Part shown: positions 8,496-16,584 of the stretch, one piece after another | Layout: every line of letters starts with the position of its first letter | Position numbering within the stretch: the stretch's first letter is position 1 | Origin: Oscillospiraceae bacterium | Lineage (GTDB): Bacteria; Bacillota; Clostridia; Oscillospirales; Ruminococcaceae | Direction of reading: 5' to 3' | NCBI GenBank assembly: GCA_022770625.1 | Contig: JALEHK010000034.1 | Coordinates: 1 to 41,036, forward strand | Length of the DNA: 41,036 nt | Program-made: the position numbers and the translations under genes | The notes under the pieces: model-generated | Told to the model about the DNA's origin: nothing | Databases searched by the model: none | Seen by the model: the letters and a program-made list of their open reading frames with translations, nothing else

Positions 8496-9179
8496 TTACT
8501 TCTTGATCCCGTCGCAGATCGTGGAGATGATCCCGCAGATGATCCCGCCCAGCGGGAAGAGTGCCCATGCCGGATGCCATTTCCCGTAGAAGATCCCGAA
8601 GATGAAAAAAAGTGCGGTTGCGATCAGCATCGTCAGCGAGCAGAGAAGATCCGCCGTCTTTTTAATCGCTTTGTTTTCGTCATGTCCGCTCTCTTCGACC
8701 TTGGAAACGGGAACACCGCTCTGGATCAGCTTCTTTTCCCGGTTATAGATCAGCGAGGAAAAGACGATCACAGCCGCTCCGATCCCGCCGAGGAGCAGAA
8801 ATGCGATCGCGCCCATCGATTCCATCATCCAGATCTCCTCACAGACGATACAGGCGATCAGTCCGAGTACACAGATCACGATCCCCGCCGAAAGCCCGAA
8901 CGCAAACTTTCTTGTGGAGACGTTCCCTTCGCGGATCAGATCCGTGTCAGGGATCGATTGGTCAAGCGCTGATATTCCCAGTTCGGTGCAGATCTCTTCC
9001 ATGCTTCCGAATTCGCTGACGACGATTCCAAGCGCTTCATCCTCATTTTTCCCCCAGCTTAATAGCGCTTCATATTTGTCCTCGCCGCTTTCGATCAGCT
9101 TCTGGCGGATCTCGGCGGCCGCGTCGGTGCGGGGAACAAGGTAAAAGAGATTGTCGATATATTCGCTTACTTTACTCAT
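8496..9179 (-). CDS. HAAS/DUF1700-type membrane protein paired with PadR
   Basis: A 227-residue protein. Residues 1-65 form a soluble helical domain resembling the HAAS (DUF1700) module, including DEALGIVVSEFGSMEEI. There are then about four membrane segments (near 93-112, 122-142, 175-197, 203-222) and a short KK tail. Such proteins are typically encoded right after a PadR repressor and are thought to sense envelope stress or assist membrane signalling; no enzymatic motif is visible. The ATG lies inside the end of padR (ATGAGTAA, eight-base overlap). The family call is fairly secure; the function is not known. Confidence 0.75.
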   Translation of the reverse strand: MSKVSEYIDNLFYLVPRTDAAAEIRQKLIESGEDKYEALLSWGKNEDEALGIVVSEFGSMEEICTELGISALDQSIPDTDLIREGNVSTRKFAFGLSAGIVICVLGLIACIVCEEIWMMESMGAIAFLLLGGIGAAVIVFSSLIYNREKKLIQSGVPVSKVEESGHDENKAIKKTADLLCSLTMLIATALFFIFGIFYGKWHPAWALFPLGGIICGIISTICDGIKK

Positions 9180-9576
9180 GATGAAGTTCCTTTCCTGTCG
9201 TATTGGACAGAACGTTTTCGATGGGGAGCGCTTCCTGCGGAGCGGGCAGAGAGGGTGCCGCGGTAAAACAGTCGATCAGCTTTTTGGTCTCGGCCCATTC
9301 GCCGCATTTCTCCCGAAAATACCTTTTTCCGTCCGGCGTGATGTGAAAATAGGTGCGCTTTCGTCCGAGGGTTTCGCTTCCCGAATAGGAGAGGATCAGC
9401 CCGTTTTTTTCCAGGCGGGTCAGTACGGCGTACAGAGTCGTTTCCTTCATCTGATAAAGGCCGCAGCTTTTCCGTCCGATCTCCTGGATCAGGCTGTATC
9501 CATAGGAATCGCGCCCGTAAAGAAGCCCAAGGACGATAATATCGTTATAACCCCTGAGAATATCGCTGCTGATCAA
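9172..9576 (-). CDS. PadR family transcriptional regulator
   Basis: A 134-residue winged-helix repressor. Residues 7-80 have the PadR pattern: DIIVLGLLYGRDSYGYSLIQ, then KETTLYAVLTRLEKNGLI (recognition helix) and RKRTYFHITPDGKRYF (wing). The C-terminal part would form the dimerisation helix. The start is TTG 9576, well placed six bases behind a perfect GGAGGTG; no ATG fits. It is translationally coupled to the HAAS protein gene. Palindromic sites lie between its -10 box and start codon, so autorepression is likely. PadR proteins usually release DNA on binding small hydrophobic ligands; the ligand here is unknown. Confidence 0.9.
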   Translation of the reverse strand: MISSDILRGYNDIIVLGLLYGRDSYGYSLIQEIGRKSCGLYQMKETTLYAVLTRLEKNGLILSYSGSETLGRKRTYFHITPDGKRYFREKCGEWAETKKLIDCFTAAPSLPAPQEALPIENVLSNTTGKELHHE

Positions 9577-9604
9577 TTTTTCACCTCCTTTGACAGAATG
9601 ATTC

Positions 9605-9637
9605 TACTTCATCTCATGAAGTACATCTGATGAAGTA
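9605..9637 (-). promoter_or_regulatory. PadR operator: one palindrome plus an extra half-site
   Basis: TACTTCAT-CTC-ATGAAGTA (9605-9623) is a perfect inverted repeat. A third half-site, ATGAAGTA (9630-9637), abuts the -10 box of padR. The location over the transcription start fits a repressor site. Confidence 0.7.
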
Positions 9638-9666
9638 ATTGTAGCACACAGCCTTCATACAGTCAA
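9638..9666 (-). promoter_or_regulatory. padR promoter
   Basis: On the minus strand, TTGACT (9661-9666), a 17-nt spacer and TACAAT (9638-9643). Confidence 0.8.
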
Positions 9667-9699
9667 GTATTTTAAACCAATATTTTGAATCCTTCCCGC

Positions 9700-9728
9700 T
9701 TGCCAGTTGACAGCCGGAATGCTATAAT
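9700..9728 (+). promoter_or_regulatory. Promoter of the diguanylate cyclase-dehydratase unit
   Basis: TTGCCA (9700-9705), a 17-nt spacer and TATAAT (9723-9728). A perfect TTGACA at 9707 is too close to the -10 box to serve. Confidence 0.7.
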
Positions 9729-9767
9729 AGGAAAAAAGATTCCAAAGAACAATTTAGAGGAAAAAAT

Positions 9768-10892
9768 ATGGGAAAATTCATATCTCTGGTCAAGAGAAGC
9801 TATCAAAGATGGTCACAGTATTATCTGAAGTCGGGAGACCTGATCACGATGGATAATACGCGCACCCTCTTTTACGTAAGCATCTGGACGGTGCTGATTC
9901 TCGGGATGTTTATGGCTCTGACGCCGCTGATCCTGCCCAAGTGGGAGCCGTCGGTTTACCACTATATGTTCGTTCCGGTTTCTGTCCTGTTCTTTCTGGT
10001 CGCCTTTTATTTCCGGAACCGCCGCCATAACAGCAAGCGATGCGTAACGATTTTGTGCGTCGCCTTTCAGGTCATGGTCTACAGTTTCATCATTATGATG
10101 GACGCAATGACCGGCGCGGAAGAGCACGCCGGTTTTATGCCGGTCATTTGTATTATGCTCCCGGTTCTGTTTACCATGCGGCTGCTCATCAACTACGGAC
10201 TGCTTTTTATCGCCGAGGTCGTCTATATCGTCATCACCATTCAATATAAAACGCCTACGGTAGGACGCTACAACATCTTTACCTCTCTGGTCGGTGTGGT
10301 CTGTGCGATGGTCATGACGGCGTTTGTCACTTGGCTGCGTCTGCAAAGCTATGAGAGCCAGCTGGAGTACCAGCGGCTGAGCATTTGCGACACCCTGTCA
10401 AATATCTTCAACAAGCAGGCGATGATCGAAGCCGCCAACCATTATCTCTCAGAAACCAATCCGCATACGAGCTGTGCTCTTTTATTTTTTGATCTGGACG
10501 ATTTCAAGCAGATCAACGATACCTGTGGACACTTGACCGGCGACAATGTGCTCCGGTGCGTGGGCAATACCCTGCGCGATCATATGGAAGCGGATGATAT
10601 TGTCGGGCGGTTTGGCGGAGATGAATACCTCGTTCTCTTAAAAAACGTACATACCAAAGAGGCGGTTGAGAAAAAGTGCCGGGCGCTGGATCAGGTTCTG
10701 TCCGAAAACTGTACTCGTGTTGCGGGAACAAAGGTTACGCTGAGTATCGGCGGGGTCGTTGCTGATGATCAGATGGTCGATTTTGACCGGCTGCTGTTCC
10801 AGTCGGATCAGATCCTGTATCAGGCAAAAGCCCTCTCCGGAAAAGGGCAGTTTATCGTCCGGAAGTATCAGTCGAATACACAGAAGGGATGA
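9768..10892 (+). CDS. Membrane-bound GGDEF-domain diguanylate cyclase
   Basis: A 374-residue protein with five or six membrane segments (roughly residues 35-57, 65-82, 92-112, 122-142, 144-160, 170-190), a short coiled linker and a GGDEF domain from about 205 to 368. The active-site loop is GRFGGDEYLVLL with GGDEY at 283-287, an accepted catalytic variant; FFDLDDFKQIND (240-251) carries the metal-binding Asp and the substrate-contacting residues. It should make cyclic di-GMP from two GTP. The product-inhibition I-site (RxxD before GGDEF) reads EADD, so it is probably not feedback-inhibited at that site. Start follows AGAGGA. It overlaps the next gene by four bases. Confidence 0.92.
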   Translation: MGKFISLVKRSYQRWSQYYLKSGDLITMDNTRTLFYVSIWTVLILGMFMALTPLILPKWEPSVYHYMFVPVSVLFFLVAFYFRNRRHNSKRCVTILCVAFQVMVYSFIIMMDAMTGAEEHAGFMPVICIMLPVLFTMRLLINYGLLFIAEVVYIVITIQYKTPTVGRYNIFTSLVGVVCAMVMTAFVTWLRLQSYESQLEYQRLSICDTLSNIFNKQAMIEAANHYLSETNPHTSCALLFFDLDDFKQINDTCGHLTGDNVLRCVGNTLRDHMEADDIVGRFGGDEYLVLLKNVHTKEAVEKKCRALDQVLSENCTRVAGTKVTLSIGGVVADDQMVDFDRLLFQSDQILYQAKALSGKGQFIVRKYQSNTQKG

Positions 10893-12652
10893 TCGTTATG
10901 CAGCTGATTAGTCAGAAGATGCGCACTCTTTCGCCTGAAATGGACCCGCTACGGCTCGGGACCGGCTGGAAGCCGGAGGATCTTGAGAAGCCGCAGGTTC
11001 TGATCGAAAGCACCGCCGGGGACAGCCATCCCGGCTCCGGCCATCTCGGCCGTCTTGTAGAAAAGGTTCGGGAGGGCATTTTAGCCGCCGGGGGATTCGG
11101 TGCGCAGTATACCTGTACCGATATCTGTGACGGTGAAAGTCAGGGTACAGACGGGATCAATTACAGCCTTGTTTCCCGTGAGATGATCGCCGGAATGATC
11201 GAGATCCATGCGGGCGCGACCCCTTTTGACGCCGGCGTTTTTATCGCCAGCTGCGATAAGGGACTTCCCGGAAACCTGATGGGGCTTTGCCGGGCGGATA
11301 TTCCTTCGGTTGTCCTTCCGGGCGGAACGATGAACGCGGGTCCACGCCTTCTGACGCTGGAACAGCTCGGCGCTTACAGCGCCCGCTTTGAACGGGGCGA
11401 GATCGGCCGGGAAGAACTGGACTGGGCGAAACAGAACGCCTGTCCTTCCTGCGGGGCGTGCAGTTTTATCGGAACCGCTTCGACCATGCAGATCATGTCG
11501 GAGGCGCTTGGACTGACCCTTCCGGGGAGTGCGCTGATTCCGGCGGAGGGAGAGGATCTTATCCGGTACGCTTTTCGCGCAGGGGAGCGTGCGGTCGAGA
11601 TCGCGGGCAGGGATGAGTTTAAGCCATCCCGTCTGCTGACGGTCGAGAGCTTTGAAAACGCGATCATCGTTCACGCCGCCGTTTCCGGAAGCACCAACTG
11701 TCTGCTGCACCTTCCGGCGATCGCTCATGAACTTGGGATCACGATCGATGGGGATACCTTTGACCGTCTGCACCGGAAGGTTCCCTTTATCGTCAACCTC
11801 CGCCCGGCGGGCAAGTGGCCGGCGGAATTTTTCTATTACGCGGGTGGTGTCCCCGCCGTTATGGAACAGCTGCGTCCTCTGCTCCACCTGGACGCCCGTA
11901 CAGTGACCGGGAAAACGATCGGTGAGAATCTGGACGAGCTGAAGGAAAACGGCTTCTACGACCGCTGTGAGGCGCTTCTGGATGAGGCCAACCGCCGCTG
12001 CGGCCTGTCGCTGACGCGGGAGGACATCCTCTTCCCGGCTTCCCGTCCGATCGGAACTGGCGGAAGCATTGCCGTTTTGAAGGGAAACCTTGCGCCTGAG
12101 GGTGCAGTCATCAAGCATACCGCCTGTCCGAAGGAGATGTTCACGGCTGTTCTGCGCGCCCGTCCGTTTGACAGCGAAGAGGAATGCATCGACGCGGTTC
12201 TTCATCATAAGGTATCTCCCGGCGATGCCGTTCTGATCCGCTACGAGGGGCCGAAAGGCTCCGGGATGCCGGAGATGTTTTATACCTCCGAAGCCATCAG
12301 TTCGGACAAGGAGCTTGGAAAAAGCATCGCCCTGATCACCGACGGACGTTTTTCCGGCGCCTCTACTGGTCCGGTGATCGGTCATGTCAGCCCCGAAGCG
12401 CAGGCGGGCGGCCCGATCGCATTGGTGGAAGAGGGAGATCTGATCGAACTGGATGTCGAAAAACGGATCCTGGCGGTCGTTGGGATCCACGGCGAACGGA
12501 AAACACCGGAAGAGATCGAAAAGGTCTTTGCCGAGCGCCGGAAAAACTGGAAGCCCAAAAAGAAAAAGTATACTCGCGGTGTCCTCCGCCTGTTCGGAGA
12601 ACTGGCCGTTTCTCCGATGAAGGGCGCATATATGAGTTTTGGTGACGAATAA
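10889..12652 (+). CDS. IlvD/Edd family dehydratase (sugar-acid or dihydroxy-acid dehydratase-like)
   Basis: A 587-residue iron-sulfur dehydratase homologue; the family converts 2,3-dihydroxy acids or aldonates to 2-keto acids. Visible motifs are TCTDICDGESQGTDGINYSL (about 101-120), ASCDKGLPGNLMG (cluster Cys), NACPSCGACSFIGTASTM (cluster Cys) and TDGRFSGASTGPVIGHVSPE near the C-terminus. The N-terminal segment reads GDSHPGSGHLGRL where canonical IlvD has a cysteine (PCNMH). That marks a divergent subfamily, so I do not call it the branched-chain amino-acid enzyme. The start overlaps the cyclase stop as ATGA; an internal ATG at 10898 is an alternative. No ilvB/C genes are nearby. The substrate is unknown. 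Confidence 0.82.
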   Translation: MIVMQLISQKMRTLSPEMDPLRLGTGWKPEDLEKPQVLIESTAGDSHPGSGHLGRLVEKVREGILAAGGFGAQYTCTDICDGESQGTDGINYSLVSREMIAGMIEIHAGATPFDAGVFIASCDKGLPGNLMGLCRADIPSVVLPGGTMNAGPRLLTLEQLGAYSARFERGEIGREELDWAKQNACPSCGACSFIGTASTMQIMSEALGLTLPGSALIPAEGEDLIRYAFRAGERAVEIAGRDEFKPSRLLTVESFENAIIVHAAVSGSTNCLLHLPAIAHELGITIDGDTFDRLHRKVPFIVNLRPAGKWPAEFFYYAGGVPAVMEQLRPLLHLDARTVTGKTIGENLDELKENGFYDRCEALLDEANRRCGLSLTREDILFPASRPIGTGGSIAVLKGNLAPEGAVIKHTACPKEMFTAVLRARPFDSEEECIDAVLHHKVSPGDAVLIRYEGPKGSGMPEMFYTSEAISSDKELGKSIALITDGRFSGASTGPVIGHVSPEAQAGGPIALVEEGDLIELDVEKRILAVVGIHGERKTPEEIEKVFAERRKNWKPKKKKYTRGVLRLFGELAVSPMKGAYMSFGDE

Positions 12653-12661
12653 TAACAAAAG

Positions 12662-12695
12662 GCCGCCGCACGAAAAATCCGTGCGGCGGCTTTTT
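12662..12695. terminator. Bidirectional terminator after the dehydratase gene
   Basis: A perfect 11-bp stem, GCCGCCGCACG (12662-12672) with CGTGCGGCGGC (12680-12690). TTTTT follows on plus and CCTTTTGTTATT on minus, so it also serves the convergent DUF1540 gene. Confidence 0.9.
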
Positions 12696-12720
12696 GCCTG
12701 CGCTTGTGCGCATGAACAGA

Positions 12721-12882
12721 TTATTTCTTTACAAAGGACATACAGTCGGTGCAGGCATCCTGAGACGGATTTTTTTCATGCGTGCCTACGGTAATGGTCG
12801 AGAGACTGCAATAGTCCTCGCAGCAGCAATGGTTCTTACAGCTTTCCACGTTACATTTGATCGCACGGTTGGGAGTTTCCAT
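12721..12882 (-). CDS. DUF1540 small cysteine-rich protein
   Basis: A 53-residue protein that matches the DUF1540 pattern: IKCNVESCKNH near the start, then EDYCSLSTITVGTHE and, after a gap, DACTDCMSF. Several cysteines suggest a small metal-binding fold, but no function is established for the family. ATG 12882 follows AAAGGA at a normal distance. The run CCCEDYC has extra cysteines compared with the usual single-Cys spacing. It reads convergently towards the dehydratase and divergently from rubrerythrin. The family call rests on motif spacing and the ITVG core. Confidence 0.8.
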   Translation of the reverse strand: METPNRAIKCNVESCKNHCCCEDYCSLSTITVGTHEKNPSQDACTDCMSFVKK

Positions 12883-13015
12883 ATCGATCCATCCTTTCTG
12901 CCGCTTAGATCGGCGGCTGAAATCAGTATCGCCCGTTTTTTCCGCTTTATGCAGGAATATTTTCTTGGCATTCGGGATATACTCGCTTTGTGTCCGGAAG
13001 AAAGGATGAGATTCA

Positions 13016-13612
13016 ATGAATCAGAATGAATTTGCACGAAGTGAAACCAGCCGCAATCTGATGCGGGCGTTTGCCGGAGAAAGCGAAGCGCGGAACCGTT
13101 ATACGATTGCCGGTGAGCAGGCGGGGGAGCGGGAAGAATATCTTCTCTCGCGCCTGTTTGCCTTTACCGCCGCGCAGGAGAAAGAGCACGCTGCGCTTTT
13201 GTGGGCGCGGATGGCCGAACTCAGCGGGGAGACGATTCATATTGATGCGGGATTTCCGGTCGAAACGGCGCGCGACACGAAAACTCAGCTTCAGGCCGCA
13301 GTGCATAACGAGCTTGAGGAAGCGCAGATCGTCTATCCCGATTTTGAAAAGACGGCGCGCGCGGAAGGCTTTTTGCAGGAAGCGGAGCTTTTTAATAAGC
13401 TGATCGTTGCTGAGACGATCCACGCCGCGCGTTTTGCCCGCTTTCTCGATCTGATGGAACAGCAGAAGCTCTTTTCCGGCGGTGTCAAGGGCTGGATCTG
13501 TCTCAACTGCGGGTTTGTCTATGAAGGGGAGTCAGCGCCCCTTTCCTGCCCTCTTTGCAGTCATCCGCAGGGATATTTTGTCCGCCGGAGTTTCGAACCA
13601 TTCGCCGAATGA
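13016..13612 (+). CDS. Rubrerythrin
   Basis: A 198-residue peroxide-detoxifying di-iron protein of anaerobes. The four-helix bundle carries GESEARNRY (Glu22), QEKEH (54-58), NELEEAQ (98-104) and AETIHAARF (132-140), which supply the carboxylate and His ligands of the di-iron site. The C-terminal rubredoxin-like domain has Cys162, Cys165, Cys178 and Cys181 for the FeS4 centre. It would reduce hydrogen peroxide to water using electrons from NADH-linked rubredoxin-type donors in the cytoplasm. Start ATG 13016 is preceded by GAAAGGATGAG. I found no convincing PerR box upstream. Length fits the family. Confidence 0.93.
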   Translation: MNQNEFARSETSRNLMRAFAGESEARNRYTIAGEQAGEREEYLLSRLFAFTAAQEKEHAALLWARMAELSGETIHIDAGFPVETARDTKTQLQAAVHNELEEAQIVYPDFEKTARAEGFLQEAELFNKLIVAETIHAARFARFLDLMEQQKLFSGGVKGWICLNCGFVYEGESAPLSCPLCSHPQGYFVRRSFEPFAE

Positions 13613-13622
13613 TCCGCTGCAC

Positions 13623-13651
13623 TTGCGATTTTACGCCGATCGCGTTATAAT
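13623..13651 (+). promoter_or_regulatory. Promoter of the epimerase-family gene
   Basis: TTGCGA (13623-13628), a 17-nt spacer and TATAAT (13646-13651), directly after the rubrerythrin stop. Confidence 0.65.
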
Positions 13652-13686
13652 AAAGATAAATTACTTGCAAAGGAACGGTCTTTATC

Positions 13687-14688
13687 ATGACGCGAAAGAT
13701 ATTGATTCTCGGCGGTACCGGGACGATCGGCAGTGCAGTTACCCGCGCACTGCTGGAACAGGGGGAGGATGTGACACTTCTTCTCCGTGAGGGGAGGATT
13801 CCGCCCAGCGGTGTGAAAGCCGTGACGGCGGACGGAAACGATGAAGAAGCGCTTGTCGCGATCCAGCGGGAAGGAGCCTACGACATCGTGATCAATCTCC
13901 TGATCTATACGGCGGAGCAGGCTCAGATGAATCTTCGTGTCTTTCCCGATGTCCGTCAGCTGATCTTTATCAGCACCGTCTGCGTCAACGACCGTGCGGA
14001 AACGGTCGTTTTTACCGAAAAAAGTCCCTGCGGCAACCGGGAGAGCGTATACGGTCAGCATAAGCAGGAAGTCGAGCTGGTCTTTTTAGCGGCGGCGGAA
14101 AAAGGCTATCCGGTAACGATCGTCCGTCCGACCCAGACCTACGGCGGGCAGAAACTGCCCCTTTCGGTCAAGGGAAAAAGCTACTGGGGGATCTGTCAGC
14201 GGATTCTGGACGGAAAGCCGGTCATTGTCCACGGCGACGGAACTTCTGTCTGGATCAGCACCTACTGCGATGATTTCGCGGCGGGGCTTCTGCCGCTGAT
14301 TGGACGGAAGGAAGCGCTCGGCGAGATCTTCCAAATCACCTCCGACGAAGCACTTACCTGGGATCAGATGTACCAGATCCTCGGGGAAGAATTGGGACGG
14401 GCACCAAAGATTGTTCATATCCCGACCGACGTTCTGGTTCAGGCGGGGCTTGGCGGCGGCATCCGCGGCGATAAGGAATCAAGCGTTCTTTTTGATAACC
14501 ATAAGCTCAAGACCCTTACCGGCTTTGTCCCGAAGGTCTCTTTCCGGGAAGGTGTGCGGAAATATCTGGCCGGGATCGAGAAACACCCGGAATGGAAAAA
14601 TACCGATCCCGCATTCGATCAGAAATGTGATGCTGTCTGCGCCGCCTGGAATGAGATGACGCGGGACTTCTCCGAACTCTTTTCTTAA
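13687..14688 (+). CDS. NAD-dependent epimerase/dehydratase family protein (extended SDR)
   Basis: A 333-residue Rossmann-fold protein. The nucleotide motif GGTGTIG is at residues 9-15, a catalytic-type YxxxK is at Tyr122-Lys126 (YGQHK), and FISTVCV near 94-100 supplies the Ser/Thr. The middle part RPTQTYGG and the segment GTSVWISTYCDDFA are usual for nucleotide-sugar epimerase-like SDRs. Nothing here fixes the substrate; no sugar-nucleotide pathway genes are adjacent, so it may act on another NAD(P)-dependent substrate. Start ATG 13687 follows AAAGGAAC. It is a single-gene unit with its own promoter, closed by a long hairpin. Confidence 0.82.
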   Translation: MTRKILILGGTGTIGSAVTRALLEQGEDVTLLLREGRIPPSGVKAVTADGNDEEALVAIQREGAYDIVINLLIYTAEQAQMNLRVFPDVRQLIFISTVCVNDRAETVVFTEKSPCGNRESVYGQHKQEVELVFLAAAEKGYPVTIVRPTQTYGGQKLPLSVKGKSYWGICQRILDGKPVIVHGDGTSVWISTYCDDFAAGLLPLIGRKEALGEIFQITSDEALTWDQMYQILGEELGRAPKIVHIPTDVLVQAGLGGGIRGDKESSVLFDNHKLKTLTGFVPKVSFREGVRKYLAGIEKHPEWKNTDPAFDQKCDAVCAAWNEMTRDFSELFS

Positions 14689-14708
14689 CAAAAAAATCTC
14701 CTGATAAC

Positions 14709-14759
14709 AAACCGAACCGGTTCCGGAAGATCGACTTTCCGGAACCGGTTCGGTTTTCT
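14709..14759. terminator. Long terminator hairpin between convergent genes
   Basis: A perfect 20-bp stem, AAACCGAACCGGTTCCGGAA (14709-14728) with its complement (14737-14756), then TTCTTT. The minus-strand tail is weaker (TTTGTTATC) but it lies right after the carboxypeptidase stop. Confidence 0.88.
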
Positions 14760-14767
14760 TTCAGAAG

Positions 14768-16495
14768 TTATTTTTTTCTGTGGTTATTCTGGTTTTGCGG
14801 ACGGCGTGTGTTTGCGGAAGAAGGGCCTTTGTAGCCAGGCGCTTTCCGGATCTGGCTTCCGGAAGTGGAGGAATAGCTGCGAGAGGAGCGTGTACCGGTA
14901 CGGCTTCCCTTGCTTCCGAGTGTTGTCTTAGACGGATAGCTTCCTTTTCCGGCCGCTTTTCTTGCGGCACGGCGGCGTTTGCGTTTATTGAGATTGATCT
15001 GCCGCATGATAAAGAGCCATGCGGTAAATCCGATAATCAATGCCAGTACCGTCAGCCAGAAGCCCGCCGAGGTAAAGAAGTTCTTCAGTCCTCTTAAAAA
15101 TGTGAGCCACGCGCTCTTATGAAGGGTTTCGGAAGCGACAAGGTTAACGGTGGCAATGGATTGGTTGGACATACGGATGTCGAGCGTACCGAGAACCTGT
15201 CCCTTCTGAACCGGCGCATCAATCCGTTCGGGAAGATCGGCGACCATCTGAAGGGCGGAAGAATCGATCAATTTGAGCATCAGCCGGTTGACGTCCTCTT
15301 CCGGAACGGCATTGACCCGGTCTTTGGTTGAGCAGAGATCGACAATGACCTGCCCCTTTACATCGGTTGTTTTCACGATCGTCTGAACCGCCCAGTCGTT
15401 AAACGCCCAGTCGTAAAGATTCAGCGTATCCATATAGCAGAGATTCTGTTCGATCTCGCTTCCGTCGGAATAGTAGATCGGCGCACCCATCGTGACCAGC
15501 ATATAGTTGTAGGCGTCCTTGGACGCGTAGGAGACGAGGTTGCGTCCGCTTTCGTCGGTCGTGCCGGTTTTGATCGCATGGACGGTCTCATCGTAATAGC
15601 TGCTCGACGGGTTCATGATCGAACAGGTGTGGGTGATGGTGCGCTCATCGTTTTTGTTGGTCGCAGGCATCGTATAGGAATAGCTGGTCGCGATTTTCTC
15701 AAAGACATCGTACTGCATGGCATAGGCCGTGATCCGGTAGATGTCCTGCGCGGTCGTATACTGATTGTCATCGTGGAGACCGGTCGAGTTGGTGAAATGG
15801 GTCGAGGTGCAGCCGATCTCAGCCGCCTTCGCGTTCATCATCTCCACAAACGCTTCTTCGCTTCCGCCGATGTATTCGGCGATGACCCCGGCCGCGTCGC
15901 ATCCGGAACGGAGCATCAGCGCGTAAAGAAGATCGACCATACGGATATTTTCGCCCGGATAAAGACCGGCGTTGGAGGCGTTTTTTCCCCAGAGATTGTC
16001 AAAAACGGTGTAAGAGGCGGTTACCGTTGTACCGGCCAGATCAGAACAGTTTTCGATCGCCAGCAGACAGGTCATGATCTTGACCAGAGAAGCGGGATAC
16101 ATCAGCTGATCAGCGTTTTTCTGATAGATGGCGATGCCCGAATCCATGTTGACCAGATAGACGGCGCCCGAGTTTACAGTAAAATCGGGTTCCACTTCGC
16201 TGCCGGAAACCGCGTCTCCCGCCTCAGAAGAATCGGATGAGGAATCCGAACTGCTTTCGGAAGAACCGCTTTCGGTGCTGGTGCTGCTTCCTTCAGAAGA
16301 ACCAGAGATTTCCGGATTGCTTTCGGATGAATTTTCAGAGGAGCTTTCCGAAGAACTCTCGCTGCTGTCCGAGGAAACGCCCGAAACGGAGCTGACAGCA
16401 AAAACGGAGGAAGGAATCGTACTCAGTGCGAGCGCCATCGAGAGAAGGAGCGCCGCTGCCTGCCGGATCGCTCTTCTTTTATGTCCATTCTTCAT
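14768..16495 (-). CDS. D-alanyl-D-alanine carboxypeptidase (penicillin-binding protein 5/DacF type)
   Basis: A 575-residue exported serine peptidase that trims the terminal D-Ala from peptidoglycan stem peptides. The signal peptide spans residues 1-33. Residues 35-98 are a very Ser/Glu-rich linker, which is unusual at this position. The catalytic domain has SLVK (Ser136-Lys139), SGC (197-199, where the family usually has SxN) and KTG (309-311). A beta-rich C-terminal domain follows, then one membrane segment (about 503-523) and a basic, Ser/Arg-rich cytoplasmic tail of about 50 residues. Start ATG 16495 lies behind AAAGGAA. The gene has its own promoter and a leader with two perfect hairpins. 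The family is certain. Confidence 0.9.
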   Translation of the reverse strand: MKNGHKRRAIRQAAALLLSMALALSTIPSSVFAVSSVSGVSSDSSESSSESSSENSSESNPEISGSSEGSSTSTESGSSESSSDSSSDSSEAGDAVSGSEVEPDFTVNSGAVYLVNMDSGIAIYQKNADQLMYPASLVKIMTCLLAIENCSDLAGTTVTASYTVFDNLWGKNASNAGLYPGENIRMVDLLYALMLRSGCDAAGVIAEYIGGSEEAFVEMMNAKAAEIGCTSTHFTNSTGLHDDNQYTTAQDIYRITAYAMQYDVFEKIATSYSYTMPATNKNDERTITHTCSIMNPSSSYYDETVHAIKTGTTDESGRNLVSYASKDAYNYMLVTMGAPIYYSDGSEIEQNLCYMDTLNLYDWAFNDWAVQTIVKTTDVKGQVIVDLCSTKDRVNAVPEEDVNRLMLKLIDSSALQMVADLPERIDAPVQKGQVLGTLDIRMSNQSIATVNLVASETLHKSAWLTFLRGLKNFFTSAGFWLTVLALIIGFTAWLFIMRQINLNKRKRRRAARKAAGKGSYPSKTTLGSKGSRTGTRSSRSYSSTSGSQIRKAPGYKGPSSANTRRPQNQNNHRKK

Positions 16496-16584
16496 CGTTT
16501 CATTCCTTTCTTTTGGGTATTTGCCCGCAGGATCAAAGGCGCGGGCGGCGCTATTCAGTTAAAGCTTTTGATTTCTACATTGTT

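Noticed and set aside
9707..9728. TTGACA as -35 box of the GGDEF gene
   Set aside because: Only 10 bases separate it from TATAAT; the TTGCCA seven bases upstream has the correct 17-base spacing.
11081..12658. Long open frame on the minus strand opposite the dehydratase gene
   Set aside because: It runs antisense to a clear enzyme gene and has no recognisable domain.
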